Positions 32,255-40,904 of a DNA stretch of 64,000 nucleotides are shown one piece after another. Under the pieces are notes generated by a model. It saw nothing but the letters and a program-made list of their open reading frames with translations, ran no database searches and was not told where the DNA came from. The stretch covers positions 1 to 64,000 of the forward strand of contig NZ_BMVE01000015.1 in NCBI RefSeq assembly GCF_014650555.1, given 5' to 3'. The first letter of the stretch is position 1. Every line of letters begins with the position of its first letter. The DNA is from Streptomyces goshikiensis (GTDB lineage Bacteria; Actinomycetota; Actinomycetes; Streptomycetales; Streptomycetaceae). The position numbers and the translations under genes were made by a program.

Positions 32255-32596
32255 TCAGGGGCCGACGTACTCGAAGACGCCGCCGTGCGGGTGCCGCAGG
32301 ACTGCACGGCGGCCGTTCGGGGTGGGCTGAATGGGCATCACGATTTCGGCTCCTCCCGCTTCCGCCTCCTCGACTGCGGTGTCCAGGTTGGAGACGGCGA
32401 GAGTCGCCGCCACGCCCGCGACGCGCTGCACCGCCTCATCAGGCCCGGCGAACAGAAGGAAAGGCCCGACGCTTGCCAGGTTGACCCCGGCAAAGGCGAA
32501 CCGCGTTGCGGTGCTTCCGGTCAACTTCTCGTAGAAGGGCACAGCCGCATCGAGATCCTCGACACGCTGTCGCGCGACCACTGAATCGATAGCCAT
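32255..32596 (-). CDS. VOC-superfamily (glyoxalase-like) protein
   Basis: 113 residues, a single glyoxalase/bleomycin-resistance fold: MAIDSVVARQRVEDLDAAVPFYEKLTG, FLLFAGPDEAVQRVAGVAATLAV and a C-terminal AVLRHPHGGVFEYVGP strand ending with a metal-site-type Glu. VOC proteins bind or convert small molecules; the role here is unknown. In-frame ATGs a few codons upstream make the exact start uncertain. It follows the ene-reductase gene tail to tail and has no obvious partner. Confidence 0.8.
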   Translation of the reverse strand: MAIDSVVARQRVEDLDAAVPFYEKLTGSTATRFAFAGVNLASVGPFLLFAGPDEAVQRVAGVAATLAVSNLDTAVEEAEAGGAEIVMPIQPTPNGRRAVLRHPHGGVFEYVGP

Positions 32597-32607
32597 GATC
32601 AGCATCA

Positions 32608-32880
32608 TCACACCTGCATACGCGCCTGCGAAGGGAATTCCTGCAGACCTGCCAGTCGCTTGGTGCGCCGAGAATGGTGACGTGGCGGGGCCGGTGCGTT
32701 CCGCCGGGCGGCTCCGGGGATGGTGAGGGCTCCTTGCCGGGAGCCGTTGGCGTAGTCGGCCGCCCATAAGGGCCCGCTGGTGCCCCGCATCAGGGTGCTC
32801 AGGGCGCCCGTTGCCTGGTTGACGGCGAGTGCGGGGCCCTGGCTGACGCGCCAGTTCGGACGGCACCCCGGTCCTGCCAC
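32608..32880 (-). other. Possible fragment of a propeller-type repeat protein
   Basis: An open minus-strand frame carries VSQGPALAVNQATGALSTLM and RGTSGPLWAADYANGS, recalling one or two blades of a tachylectin/PLL-like propeller, then basic nonsense. It has no start signal or full domain and is at best a remnant. The rest of 32597-33045 holds no gene. Confidence 0.25.
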
Positions 32881-33045
32881 ACGGCGGATCGAGGTGTCGT
32901 GGAGCCGAAAACCGCCGAACCGTGCACGTGCGGATGGATGATCTGCCTTGGAGGCAGCAGCAGCTGCCGTACGTGAGCCTTGAGAGGTACCCGCTCCAAA
33001 GGCAGGAACCTCGTATCGCGTGGATCAGCGAGAGGGATTTTCCGA

Positions 33046-33507
33046 ATGGATGACTCTGTGACCAACGAAGACGGTGCGAACCAGCAGCCGACGTCCTTGA
33101 CGATCTCGTCGCAGAGCCTGGCCGCTGCCGGCCTGGAGCCGCAGGTGCGGTCGTGGATCGGCGACGGCCCCAACGAGGCGATCACCGCCGGCCAGATCGT
33201 CGCGGCTGTCGGTGAGGACCGGCTCGCCCAGGCCGCCGAGAGCCTGGGATGGGAGCCCGAGGACCTGGCCGCCGATCTCGCCTCCCGACTCCCCGAACTC
33301 GTCGACAGCGCGGTGCCCGACGGCCAGAGCGCTTCGGACACCGGAGGCGGGTTCCCCGGTTTCCAGGTCCGCTGGGCCCCGGTCCCTGTCCAAGACCTCA
33401 CCTCGGACCTGCAAATCCATCCCGGGATCGCGCCGGCCAGCAGCCTGACTCTGAATGATGAGGTGGCGATCGACGGCTCGGTGACCCTCACCGTCAGGTA
33501 CCTCTGA
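33046..33507 (+). CDS. YidB-like domain protein
   Basis: 153 residues. Residues 25-80 match the YidB/DUF937-like pattern: LEPQVRSWIGDGPNEAITAGQIVAAVGEDRLAQ, AAESLGWEPEDLAADLASRLPELVDSAVPDG (compare family W-GTGPN-P-----Q---LG and L---LP--VD-LTPDG). The C-terminal 50 residues are strand-rich and not recognised. The ATG at 33046 follows GAGAGGG. YidB homologues are small cytosolic proteins of unknown biochemical role. It lies upstream of a tail-tube-like gene on the same strand, 370 nt apart. Confidence 0.65.
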   Translation: MDDSVTNEDGANQQPTSLTISSQSLAAAGLEPQVRSWIGDGPNEAITAGQIVAAVGEDRLAQAAESLGWEPEDLAADLASRLPELVDSAVPDGQSASDTGGGFPGFQVRWAPVPVQDLTSDLQIHPGIAPASSLTLNDEVAIDGSVTLTVRYL

Positions 33508-33878
33508 GCGACTCCGGCAACCCGGCGGGACCGCGCTCTGGGGGCGGCAGTACCACCGGGCCGCCCCAACGTCACCGGCCCCCGGCCGGCCTTGCATGTG
33601 GCGCGGACCAGCTACGGAAAAAGCCGGCTCGCGCAGGTCTCCGGCTTGCCACTGACAACGTGGGGGGCAGGGCTCGGCAGTCCCGCACGTGCCCGCGCTC
33701 TGCGCGGACGGCACGGGCCCGGGGGCGCCGGAGAGGACGAGGGAGGAAGGGCTGCCAGGACCTGTCCGGGCGGTCAAGCGCGCGGATGCGGAAGCGTGCA
33801 GGTATCGATCAAGCATGGATGGGCATGATCACCGGGCTGTTGGATTGCCCTTCGTGGGCCCACGGAGACGGAGTGTTC
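33508..33878. other. Intergenic stretch with no recognised gene
   Basis: Open frames cross this region on both strands, but none has a start signal or recognisable protein. It presumably contains the promoter of the tail-tube-like gene at 33879. Confidence 0.4.
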
Positions 33879-34316
33879 ATGGAAGACAATGTCGTCAAGC
33901 ACCAGTGGCAGATCGAGCTGGGGGAGCGTCGGGTGGAGACGCTCAAGAGCGTCTCCGGGATCTCGTTCAAACAGGAGTACATCCAGCTGCTGCAGAACTC
34001 GCCGGACGGAAAGCCGGTCCCCGACCTTGTCCTGGGCGCACCGGAGTTCTTCGGGACGCTGACCCTCACGCGGGGCCTGGACAAGAGCGAGAGGTTCACT
34101 CAGTGGATCTCGGAATCCAGGGATCCGGCCAAGGCGGAATCCAGTTCCCAGACCATCGTCCTGGCCTACGTGAACGAGCGGAACGAGGTCGTGAGGCGCT
34201 TTCAGTTCGAGGGCGCCCGACCTTCGAGCTGGAGCGCCCCGGACCTGTCGGCGGGCGACTCCTCGGCGGTGGAAGAAACGCTCGAACTCACCTATGTGAG
34301 CGCCAACCCGATCTAA
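33879..34316 (+). CDS. Orphan phage tail tube-like (gp19 family) protein
   Basis: 145 residues matching the T4 gp19/contractile-injection-system inner-tube pattern: HQWQIELGERRVETLKSVSGISFKQEYI, then the family's FGTLTLTRGLDKSERFTQWI, SQTIVLAYVNERNEVVRRFQFEGARPSSWSAPDL and VEETLELTYV ending. In phages and eCIS such proteins stack into the rigid tube. No sheath, baseplate, spike or ATPase gene is nearby, so this is an orphan that may have been recruited for another function or encode a relic. GGAG lies 5 nt before the ATG. Confidence 0.75.
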   Translation: MEDNVVKHQWQIELGERRVETLKSVSGISFKQEYIQLLQNSPDGKPVPDLVLGAPEFFGTLTLTRGLDKSERFTQWISESRDPAKAESSSQTIVLAYVNERNEVVRRFQFEGARPSSWSAPDLSAGDSSAVEETLELTYVSANPI

Positions 34317-34492
34317 AGCCTTCTGGGCCGTTGATGTGGACATGGGGTGGGGCGATCTGAATGATACCGAGTGGGAACGGCTGGGGCCGTTCCCGCCGGT
34401 CAGTAACTCCGGTCAGCGCCTGACCGTGCGCTCGGTATCGGAAGAAGCCGGCGAGCCCATCCGGCTGTGCCCCGCACTTCCCCGGAGGACAC

Positions 34493-35500
34493 ATGCCGCA
34501 GGACTTCGAGTTCGACCTGCCCTTCCCCCTCGCCCTCAGCCCCGACTTGGAGGGCGCGCGGCGCCGGAATCTGGAATGGGTGCAACGTACGGGCCTGGTC
34601 GGGGATGGCAGATCGCTTCAGTGGTACGCCTCATGGGACATGCCCCGCCTGGCCGCCTACGGCTTTCCCTACGCCCAAGGGCCGTCGCTGGATCTGTGCA
34701 CGGACGCCATGGCGTTCTTCTTCGTCTTCGACGACCAGTTCGACGGCCCCCTCGGGCGGGATCCCGCCAGGGCCGCGGCTGTCTGTCAGCAGCTGATCGA
34801 CATCGTCCACGGTGCCGCCCCGCCCCAGGACGCCGACGCGTGCTCGGTGGCGTTCGCCGATCTCTGGGCCCGCAGCCTCGCCGGCGCCCCTCCCGGCTGG
34901 GTGGCCCGTACCGCCCACGAGTGGGAGTACTACCTCGCCACCCAGGCCCACGAGGCGATCGGCCGCCTGCGCGGCACCCCCGCCGACATGGAAACCTACC
35001 TCCAGGTCCGCAGGGGCATCGCCGGAACCGATCTGCCCCTGTCCCTCGGCGAACGCGCAGCGGGCATCCACGTACCCGAGGCCGCCTTCCACAGCCCGCA
35101 GCTGCGCATCATGCGCCAGGCCGCCATCGACGTCACCTTCATGTGCAACGACGTCTACTCGCTGGAGAAGGAAGAAGCCCGCGGCGACATGGACAACCTG
35201 GTCCTGGTCCTCCAGCACACCCGGACGTGCACCCGAGACCAAGCCCTCACCGCCGCACGCGGGGAAGTCGACCAGCGCGTCGACCGCTTCCGGGAACTCG
35301 CCCCCCAGGTACCCGCGCTGTGCCTCCAGCTCGGCCTCGCCGGCCCGGAACGAGCCGCGGTGGACACGTATGTGGAGATCATGGGGGCCTGGATGAGCGG
35401 CTACCACGCCTGGCAGACCCAGACCCGCCGCTACACCACCGCCCCGGTCCTGCTGCCCAGCACCGGGCCCGGCTACTTCGACGAGATCCTGCCGCTGTGA
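34493..35500 (+). CDS. Class I sesquiterpene-type cyclase
   Basis: 335 residues, the size of single-domain bacterial terpene synthases. Metal-binding motifs are complete: the Asp-rich DDQFD at 80-84 and the NSE triad Asn219/Ser223/Glu227 in [10 protein letters not shown]; the C-terminal Arg-Tyr pair is in QTRRYTTAP. Such enzymes cyclise farnesyl diphosphate in the cytosol; the product cannot be read from sequence. The ATG at 34493 follows GGAGG. It appears to stand alone with no prenyltransferase or P450 beside it. Confidence 0.92.
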   Translation: MPQDFEFDLPFPLALSPDLEGARRRNLEWVQRTGLVGDGRSLQWYASWDMPRLAAYGFPYAQGPSLDLCTDAMAFFFVFDDQFDGPLGRDPARAAAVCQQLIDIVHGAAPPQDADACSVAFADLWARSLAGAPPGWVARTAHEWEYYLATQAHEAIGRLRGTPADMETYLQVRRGIAGTDLPLSLGERAAGIHVPEAAFHSPQLRIMRQAAIDVTFMCNDVYSLEKEEARGDMDNLVLVLQHTRTCTRDQALTAARGEVDQRVDRFRELAPQVPALCLQLGLAGPERAAVDTYVEIMGAWMSGYHAWQTQTRRYTTAPVLLPSTGPGYFDEILPL

Positions 35501-35580
35501 CGACCACGCAGGCGCTTGTAGGGCGCGCCCGGAGGCAGTCGAGACGTAAGAAGTGGACCACGGCGCGACGGGGGTCCTGT

Positions 35581-36489
35581 TCATGCCGTCTTGTGGTGGA
35601 GGGGGTCCAGGACGGCGAGTTCTTCCTCCGACAGGCGTAGGGAGCCGACGGCCACGTTCTGGGCGAGGTGGTCGAGGTCGCCGGTGCCGGGGATGGCCAG
35701 TACGTGGGGGCCCTGGTGGAGTGTCCACGCCAGCCGGATCTGGGCCGCGCTCACACCGTGGGCGCGGGCGACGGCGTGCACCTCCGGGCTGTGGCCGGTG
35801 GTCGCGCCGGCGGTGCGCCCGGTGCCGGCGATCGAGTAGAACGGCACGAACGCGATGTGTTGTTCACCGCAGATGCGCAGGAAGTCCCTCTGCTCGCGCG
35901 ATGCGCCGAGACCGTACATGTTCTGGACACAGACCACCGGTGCGATGCTCTCGGCCTCGACGAGGTGGTGGGGGCGGACGTTGGACAGGCCCAGGTGACG
36001 GATGAGTCCGGCCTCGCGCAGTTCGGCGAGCGCGCCGAAGCGTTCGGCGATGGAGCCGGTGCCGACTATGCGCAGGTTCACCACGTCGAGGTGGTCGCGG
36101 CCGAGCCGGCGCAGGTTCTCCTCGACCTGGCCGCGCAGTTGCCCGGGGGTGGCATGCGGCAGCCACTGGCCGGAGGGGGCGCGGCCCGGCCCGACCTTGG
36201 TGGTGATGACGAGGTCGTCCGGGTAGGGGGCCAGCGCCTGGTTGATCAGCTCATTGGCGGAGCGCAACGGTGAGAAGTAGAACTCGGCGGTGTCGATGTG
36301 GTTCACGCCGAGCTCGACCGCGCGGCGCAGCACGCCGATCGCCTGGTCGCGGTCGCGCGGGACGGCATCGGCCGCGAAGGCCTCGCCGTGCTGGGGCAGG
36401 CGCATCGCGCCGAATCCGATGCGGTTGACCGTGCGGTCGCCGAGCTTCCAGGTGCCCGATGCCGCCGCGGTGATCGTCTGTGAGGTCAT
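35581..36489 (-). CDS. Aldo/keto reductase
   Basis: 302 residues. Pattern of the YdhF/Tas-like aldo/keto reductases: RIGFGAMRLPQHGEAF, GVNHIDTAEFYFSPLRSANELI (active-site Asp and Tyr), LVITTKVGPG (Lys), then DHLDVVNLRIVGTGS, where the usual His of the tetrad is Asn. NADPH-site LAIPGTGDLDHLAQNV is intact. It reduces aldehydes or ketones, substrate unknown. Divergent from a winged-helix regulator with a dyad between them. Confidence 0.87.
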   Translation of the reverse strand: MTSQTITAAASGTWKLGDRTVNRIGFGAMRLPQHGEAFAADAVPRDRDQAIGVLRRAVELGVNHIDTAEFYFSPLRSANELINQALAPYPDDLVITTKVGPGRAPSGQWLPHATPGQLRGQVEENLRRLGRDHLDVVNLRIVGTGSIAERFGALAELREAGLIRHLGLSNVRPHHLVEAESIAPVVCVQNMYGLGASREQRDFLRICGEQHIAFVPFYSIAGTGRTAGATTGHSPEVHAVARAHGVSAAQIRLAWTLHQGPHVLAIPGTGDLDHLAQNVAVGSLRLSEEELAVLDPLHHKTA

Positions 36490-36524
36490 GGCGGGATGAT
36501 CTCCGCACGGTAGGCTGGCCCGCC

Positions 36525-36551
36525 AATGATTCAGACATGCCTGAATCCATT
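36525..36551. promoter_or_regulatory. Operator-like dyad between aldo/keto reductase and ArsR-type regulator
   Basis: AATGATTCAG (36525-36534), a 6-bp centre ACATGC, and CTGAATCCATT (36541-36551) form a nearly perfect inverted repeat (one base extra in the right arm). It lies immediately before the regulator start and about 36 bp before the reductase start, suiting an autorepressor that also controls the reductase. Confidence 0.6.
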
Positions 36552-36556
36552 GAGGA

Positions 36557-37555
36557 GTGATTGTCCTGGCAGAGCTGGCGTTCTCGACGAGCGATCTGGC
36601 GCAGGTGCGGTTCGCCGTCTCACCGATGTGGGAGGTCGCACCCAGTTTTCGGCTGCTCAGGTCCGGCACCACGCATCCGGTCCACCGGCCATGGGCCGAC
36701 CAGGTACGCCCGCGCATGCTGGCCGCCGGGCTGGACCAGGGCTGGCTCCGCGAGCTGATCCCGCCCACCGGCGGCTACGTTCCCGACTTCCTCAACCCGC
36801 CCCCCGCCGGACCCGCCCCCACCCCGGCGGCGGAGCGGGACGCGATCCGGGCCTCGCCCGCCGACCGGGTACGCCGGGACCTCGACCACCTCGCCCGACA
36901 CCAAGGTGACCTGGGCCCCCGGCTGCGGGCACTGCACAACGACCCACAGGGGCTCCTGGCCAAGGTCACAGACGAGCTCGAAACGTACTGGGAGCTGGCA
37001 CTCGCCCCCTACTGGGCACGCATCCGGGCAGTCCTGGACGCAGACGTCCTCTACCGGGCCCGCATGGCCGCCGAGCACGGCGCCGGCCACCTCCTCAACG
37101 ACCTGCACACGTCCTTGAGCTGGGACGGCAGCGCGCTACGGATGGCCCGCCGAAAGCAGCCGCTGACCCGTACGACGGCAGGAACAGGACTGCTGCTGAT
37201 CCCCTCGGCCTTCACCGGACCGGGACTGCGCACCCGAACGACGCCGGCGGACCCACCCCAACTCGCCTATCCGGCGCGCGGTACCGGCACGCTGTGGGAG
37301 CCGCGCCCCGCAACCCGGGCCGACTCCCTCTGCGCCGTACTGGGGCGCTCACGGACTCTACTGCTGACCGAGTTGGACATGCCGGCCTCCACCACACAGC
37401 TGGCCCACCGCACCGGGCTCTCTCCCGCAGGGGTATCCCAGTACCTGACCGCGCTGCGCAACGCGGGCCTGGTCAGCGCGCACCGCGCCGGCCGCTCCGT
37501 CCTCTACGCCCGCACCGCCGCGGCCGAGACCCTCCTTCAAGCCGCCTCCGCCTGA
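36557..37555 (+). CDS. ArsR-type winged-helix regulator with N-terminal DUF5937-like region
   Basis: 332 residues. The large N-terminal part (ELAFSTSDLAQVRFAVSPMWEVAPSFRLL, HLLNDLHTSLSWDGSALRM) is of the DUF5937 type found in streptomycete regulators. The C-terminal 80 residues are a winged helix: GRSRTLLLTELDMPASTTQLAHRTGLSPAGVSQYLTALRNAGLVSAHRAGRSVLY. The GTG at 36557 follows GAGG almost without spacing, so the true start may be slightly different. Likely represses the divergent reductase through the dyad at 36525-36551. Confidence 0.82.
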   Translation: MIVLAELAFSTSDLAQVRFAVSPMWEVAPSFRLLRSGTTHPVHRPWADQVRPRMLAAGLDQGWLRELIPPTGGYVPDFLNPPPAGPAPTPAAERDAIRASPADRVRRDLDHLARHQGDLGPRLRALHNDPQGLLAKVTDELETYWELALAPYWARIRAVLDADVLYRARMAAEHGAGHLLNDLHTSLSWDGSALRMARRKQPLTRTTAGTGLLLIPSAFTGPGLRTRTTPADPPQLAYPARGTGTLWEPRPATRADSLCAVLGRSRTLLLTELDMPASTTQLAHRTGLSPAGVSQYLTALRNAGLVSAHRAGRSVLYARTAAAETLLQAASA

Positions 37556-37608
37556 CCTCACGTCACCCCCGAAGGAGCTACGGAGCCGACCCACCTCCCG
37601 GCGCGGTG

Positions 37609-39117
37609 TCAGACGGTGAGGTGTTCTGCGTCGGAGTCGAGGGAGGCCTCGGGGGTGATGCCGTGCTGCTCGTCGTCGGGGCGGGACTTCTTGGGCAGGA
37701 GGAAGGTGATGGCGAGGAATGCCATGAGCAGGCCTGCCTGAACGATCAGCGCGTGGTGGAAGCCGGTGGTGAAGTCACCGGCCTTGGCCTGGTCGAAGAA
37801 GACCGAGCCGAAGACCGCGACGCCAACGGAGCCGCCGACGGCCTGGACCGCGGTCAGGACTCCGGACGCGGAGCCGATCTCGTGGTCGTCGACGGCGGCG
37901 AGAATGAAGCTGAACAGGGCGGCGATCACCATGCCGGCGCCGATGCCCGCGAGCGTCATGCCGGGAACGATGTCCCAGATCGAGAAGGTGGCGGAGTCGA
38001 GGCCGTCGAGTTCGAACCACAGCACGGCCGCACCGGCGAGCTGGCCCAGCGGTCCGATCTGGAGCACGCCGCGGCCGATCCTGTTCGCGAGGAAGGCGCC
38101 GCTGACGGCGCCGCCGATGGCGGTGCCCACCGCGAGGGGCAGGTTGCCGAGCCCCGCCTCCCCGGCGGTGAACTGGCGGCCGATCTGGAGGTAGAGGGTC
38201 AGGACGAGCTGGGTGCCGATCAGCCCGCCGAAGAACAGGGCGATGCCGCCGAGCCCGACGGTGAAGGCGGGCTTGCGGAGCAGGGCGGGGGCCACCAGCG
38301 GTTCGCGGCCCGCGGCGGCCGTTCGTCGCTGCTGAAGGGCGAACAGGGCGAAGCCGATCGCGGAGGCGGCCATGCTGAGCCACGTCCACAGCGGCCAGCC
38401 GTCCTCTTGGCCCTGGTTCAGGGGCAGCACGAGCAGGGCGCACGAGGCCACGATCAGGGTCGCGCCGGTGATGTCGACCCGTACCGTGCGGCTGCCCGCC
38501 CTGTCGGGTACGAACTTCGCGGCGACGATCAGGGCCGCGATGCCGATCGGCAGGTTGATCAGGAACACCGACCGCCAGCCCAGGCCGAAGAAGTCGCCCT
38601 CGATGAGGAAGCCGCCCAAAACCGGGCCGATGATGCCGCCGAGGCCCAGGACGGGCCCGAAGATCGCGAAGACTCTGGTGAGCTCGGGGCCGGAGAAGTT
38701 CTCCCGCAGCAGGCCCAGGCCCTGGGGCAGCAGCATCGCCCCGGCGGTGCCCTGCAGCAGACGGAAGGCGATCAGCGACTCGATGTTCGGCGCGATCGCG
38801 CACAGCAGTGAGCTCGCGGTGAAGGCGGCCAGGCCGATCAGGAACATCCGGCGTCGGCCGTACCGGTCGCCGAGCCGGCCTCCGAGGACCAGACCGGCGC
38901 CCAGGGTGAGGGCGTAACCGCCGATGACCCATTGCAGTCCTACGGGGCCGGCGCCGAGGGATTTCTCCAGGTCCGGGCCGGCGACGTTGACGATCGAGGC
39001 GTCCAGGAGGTCCATGATCTCGGCCGTGATCATGACCGCCAGGATCAGCCACCTCCATCGGATCGGCTCGGCGGTGGTGTCGGGGGTGGGTTCGGGGATG
39101 GGGGAGGGGGCGGACAC
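37609..39117 (-). CDS. MFS drug exporter, EmrB/QacA type
   Basis: 502 residues with 14 predicted membrane helices, the DHA2 layout. Motif A appears as GGRLGDRYGRRRMFLIGLA and motif C as GPVLGLGGIIGPVLGG; the first helix region carries MDLLDASIVNVAGPDL. Such transporters use the proton gradient to export cationic or hydrophobic drugs. Start at a GTG with GGAGG 8 nt upstream. It is divergent from a MarR regulator, and the shared promoter has three spaced direct repeats. Confidence 0.92.
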   Translation of the reverse strand: MSAPSPIPEPTPDTTAEPIRWRWLILAVMITAEIMDLLDASIVNVAGPDLEKSLGAGPVGLQWVIGGYALTLGAGLVLGGRLGDRYGRRRMFLIGLAAFTASSLLCAIAPNIESLIAFRLLQGTAGAMLLPQGLGLLRENFSGPELTRVFAIFGPVLGLGGIIGPVLGGFLIEGDFFGLGWRSVFLINLPIGIAALIVAAKFVPDRAGSRTVRVDITGATLIVASCALLVLPLNQGQEDGWPLWTWLSMAASAIGFALFALQQRRTAAAGREPLVAPALLRKPAFTVGLGGIALFFGGLIGTQLVLTLYLQIGRQFTAGEAGLGNLPLAVGTAIGGAVSGAFLANRIGRGVLQIGPLGQLAGAAVLWFELDGLDSATFSIWDIVPGMTLAGIGAGMVIAALFSFILAAVDDHEIGSASGVLTAVQAVGGSVGVAVFGSVFFDQAKAGDFTTGFHHALIVQAGLLMAFLAITFLLPKKSRPDDEQHGITPEASLDSDAEHLTV

Positions 39118-39129
39118 GAGTAGATACCT

Positions 39130-39173
39130 CCATGGTGAAGTAATTCCATCGTGAAGGTAAAATGGTGGGGGTA
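39130..39173. promoter_or_regulatory. Direct-repeat operator between MFS exporter and MarR regulator
   Basis: Two clear copies of CCAT(G/C)GTGAAG(G)TA begin at 39130 and 39146, and a weaker third (ATGGTGGGGGTA) begins at about 39162, giving a 16-bp period. The array lies just upstream of the exporter start and before the MarR gene, so it is a plausible site for repression of both. Confidence 0.5.
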
Positions 39174-39231
39174 GGTTGTCAACCTGGAATGCCGATGTGA
39201 CCGCGCTGCGGACGACAAGGGTGGAGGTCCC

Positions 39232-39762
39232 GTGGAAGAGGCAGAGGCCAAGCGCGACGATGTCGCGGAACAGCGCGAGCGGCTGACGGAAGCGCTGAGG
39301 GTCTACGGCGCCCACTACACAGAGCTCGGCCGCCGCTTCGCCGCCTGGCTCGGCCTGCACTCCACCGACGCCATCGCGGTGCTCCAGATCACCGCCGCCG
39401 AGGAGCGCGGAACCCCCCTGTCACCGGCACGGCTCAGCGAGCGGATCTCCCTGTCCACGGGAGCGACCACCGCACTGCTGAACCGCCTCGAAGCCGCCGG
39501 ACACATCACCCGCGCCCGCGAGCACACCGACCGGCGCATCGTCACCCTGCGCGGCGGAGGACACATCCAGGAACGAGCGGAGGAGTTCTTCGACCCGGTC
39601 GCCCACCGCCTCGACGCGGCGATGTCGAACTACCCGCCCCAGCTCCTGGACCAGTTCGAAGCGTTCATGGCCGACCTGAACACCACCCTGGACACCCACC
39701 TCAGGGAACAGGACTCGGAAGTTCCGCGCTCCCTCAACACCCCTGATGGCCGGACCCGCTGA
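39232..39762 (+). CDS. MarR-family repressor
   Basis: 176 residues. Winged-helix core: DAIAVLQITAAEERGTPLSPARLSERISLSTGATTALLNRLEAAGHITRAREHTDRRIVTL, the last part being the DxR wing of MarR proteins. Starts at a GTG preceded by GGTGGAGG. Helices at both ends would make the dimer. It faces away from the MFS exporter, the common arrangement for a drug-responsive MarR/exporter pair. Confidence 0.9.
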   Translation: MEEAEAKRDDVAEQRERLTEALRVYGAHYTELGRRFAAWLGLHSTDAIAVLQITAAEERGTPLSPARLSERISLSTGATTALLNRLEAAGHITRAREHTDRRIVTLRGGGHIQERAEEFFDPVAHRLDAAMSNYPPQLLDQFEAFMADLNTTLDTHLREQDSEVPRSLNTPDGRTR

Positions 39763-39791
39763 CCTGCGTGCTGTTGCTTTCGCCCCGTCGT

Positions 39792-39995
39792 TCAGGCGAG
39801 GCGGACACCGAGACGGGAGCCGAGCCGGGATCGCATCTCGCCGGCGGCCCGGCGGATGTCCTCGGGCAGCCCGGCGTCGTCGAGGAGCCCGAGGAGCACC
39901 ATCAACGCCCGCCCTTCGTCGGCGCTGATCAGTTTCAGGCGTGGCTCGCTCACTCCATCGAGCAAGGTGTCGAGCAGATCGAGAGTCTCGTCCAT
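39792..39995 (-). CDS. Small conserved-looking hypothetical protein
   Basis: 67 residues, acidic and helical: MDETLDLLDTLLDGVSEPRLKLISADEGRALMVLLGLLDDAGLPEDIRRAAGEMRSRLG. No known domain. The regular helix pattern, and codon usage like that of its neighbours, support a real gene. Function unknown. Confidence 0.6.
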   Translation of the reverse strand: MDETLDLLDTLLDGVSEPRLKLISADEGRALMVLLGLLDDAGLPEDIRRAAGEMRSRLGSRLGVRLA

Positions 39996-40051
39996 GCAGG
40001 AATCAACGCTCGCCCACGCCCGTACGTCACCATGGCCGGACGCGGCGCTGC

Positions 40052-40621
40052 TCAGAGCGCGTTGAACGACCAGAAGACCCCGACCTCGTCCGCGCTCACC
40101 GCGATCAGGCCGAGGTCCATCATGTAGCCGGTGAAGGCGCGGCCGCCGGCGAGTTCACCGGCCAGGAAGTCCGGCGAGTCGGAGGTCCGGGCCAGGTCGG
40201 AGGAGGTCCGGAAGACGGCGTCGGGACCGAACCGGCCGAGCACCGTCCGCGCGTCGGCCAGCACCTCGTCCCGGTTCGCCCGAGACCGGACAGGGGAGGG
40301 CTCGAAGAACCACTCCTGGGCCAGCGAGGCGAGCAGCTCACCGGCGGCGCCGACCGTGACGGGGTGGGTCCACTCACGCACCTCCTCGGCCGTAAGAGGC
40401 AGGAACGGGTAGGAAGGGTGGCCGTTCTCGCGCCACTCCTTGCCGATCTGCCACTGCATCACCCGCCAGCCCCGGGGGTCGGCGACCACCCGGTGCATGA
40501 CGGCCAGGACGTCTTGTGCCCAGTCGTCGTGCAGACGTGGCCCGGTCATCGCGAAGGTGTAGACGTCGTCGAGGAGGCGCACCAACGCGACGTCCCAGGT
40601 ACTGCTGTCGAGGGGCTTCAT
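40052..40621 (-). CDS. Hypothetical cytosolic protein
   Basis: 189 residues from MKPLDSSTWDVALV, chosen because GGAAG lies 4 nt upstream; an ATG at 40645 is possible. Helical, Trp-rich and without membrane segments: DDVYTFAMTGPRLHDDWAQDVLAVMH, DVFWSF-type C-terminus (EVGVFWSFNAL). I do not recognise the family. It has about the size of a Streptomyces DUF protein and stands beside another unknown small gene. Confidence 0.65.
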   Translation of the reverse strand: MKPLDSSTWDVALVRLLDDVYTFAMTGPRLHDDWAQDVLAVMHRVVADPRGWRVMQWQIGKEWRENGHPSYPFLPLTAEEVREWTHPVTVGAAGELLASLAQEWFFEPSPVRSRANRDEVLADARTVLGRFGPDAVFRTSSDLARTSDSPDFLAGELAGGRAFTGYMMDLGLIAVSADEVGVFWSFNAL

Positions 40622-40688
40622 CTGACTTCCGGTTCGGTCGGTCATGGAGCGGGCGCGGGTGTCCCCGCCCGCGATGGGAGTCGAGGGA

Positions 40689-40904
40689 TCAGTCGCCTCC
40701 GCCGCCACCGCAAGAGGAGCCGCCACCACAGGAGGAGTCTCCGCTGCCGGACGCACCGTCCCCGCAGGAGAAACTGACGCCGTCGTTCTTCCATGACCGG
40801 GAGCGTCCCTGGGGCTGCGATGACCTGCCGCCGAACGCGCCGCCGCGCCAGAGCTGGAAGAGCCCCCAGGCGAGACCGATTCCCGCGGCTATCAGGTATT
40901 CCAT
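40689..40904 (-). CDS. Small membrane protein with Cys/Gly/Ser-rich C-terminus
   Basis: 71 residues: one N-terminal membrane helix (MEYLIAAGIGLAWGLFQLWRGGAF), a short basic segment with Gln/Ser/Arg, then SFSCGDGASGSGDSSCGG followed by more Gly and one more Cys before the terminal Asp. The SSCGGG-type tail is shared with TIGR04222-type and other actinobacterial membrane proteins of unknown role; the cysteines might bind metal or be lipid-modified. No operon partner is apparent. Confidence 0.6.
   Translation of the reverse strand: MEYLIAAGIGLAWGLFQLWRGGAFGGRSSQPQGRSRSWKNDGVSFSCGDGASGSGDSSCGGGSSCGGGGGD

Noticed and set aside
34493-35500. A terpene biosynthetic gene cluster
   Set aside because: Only the cyclase is present; neighbours are a tail-tube-like protein and an aldo/keto reductase with its own regulator, with no P450 or prenyltransferase.
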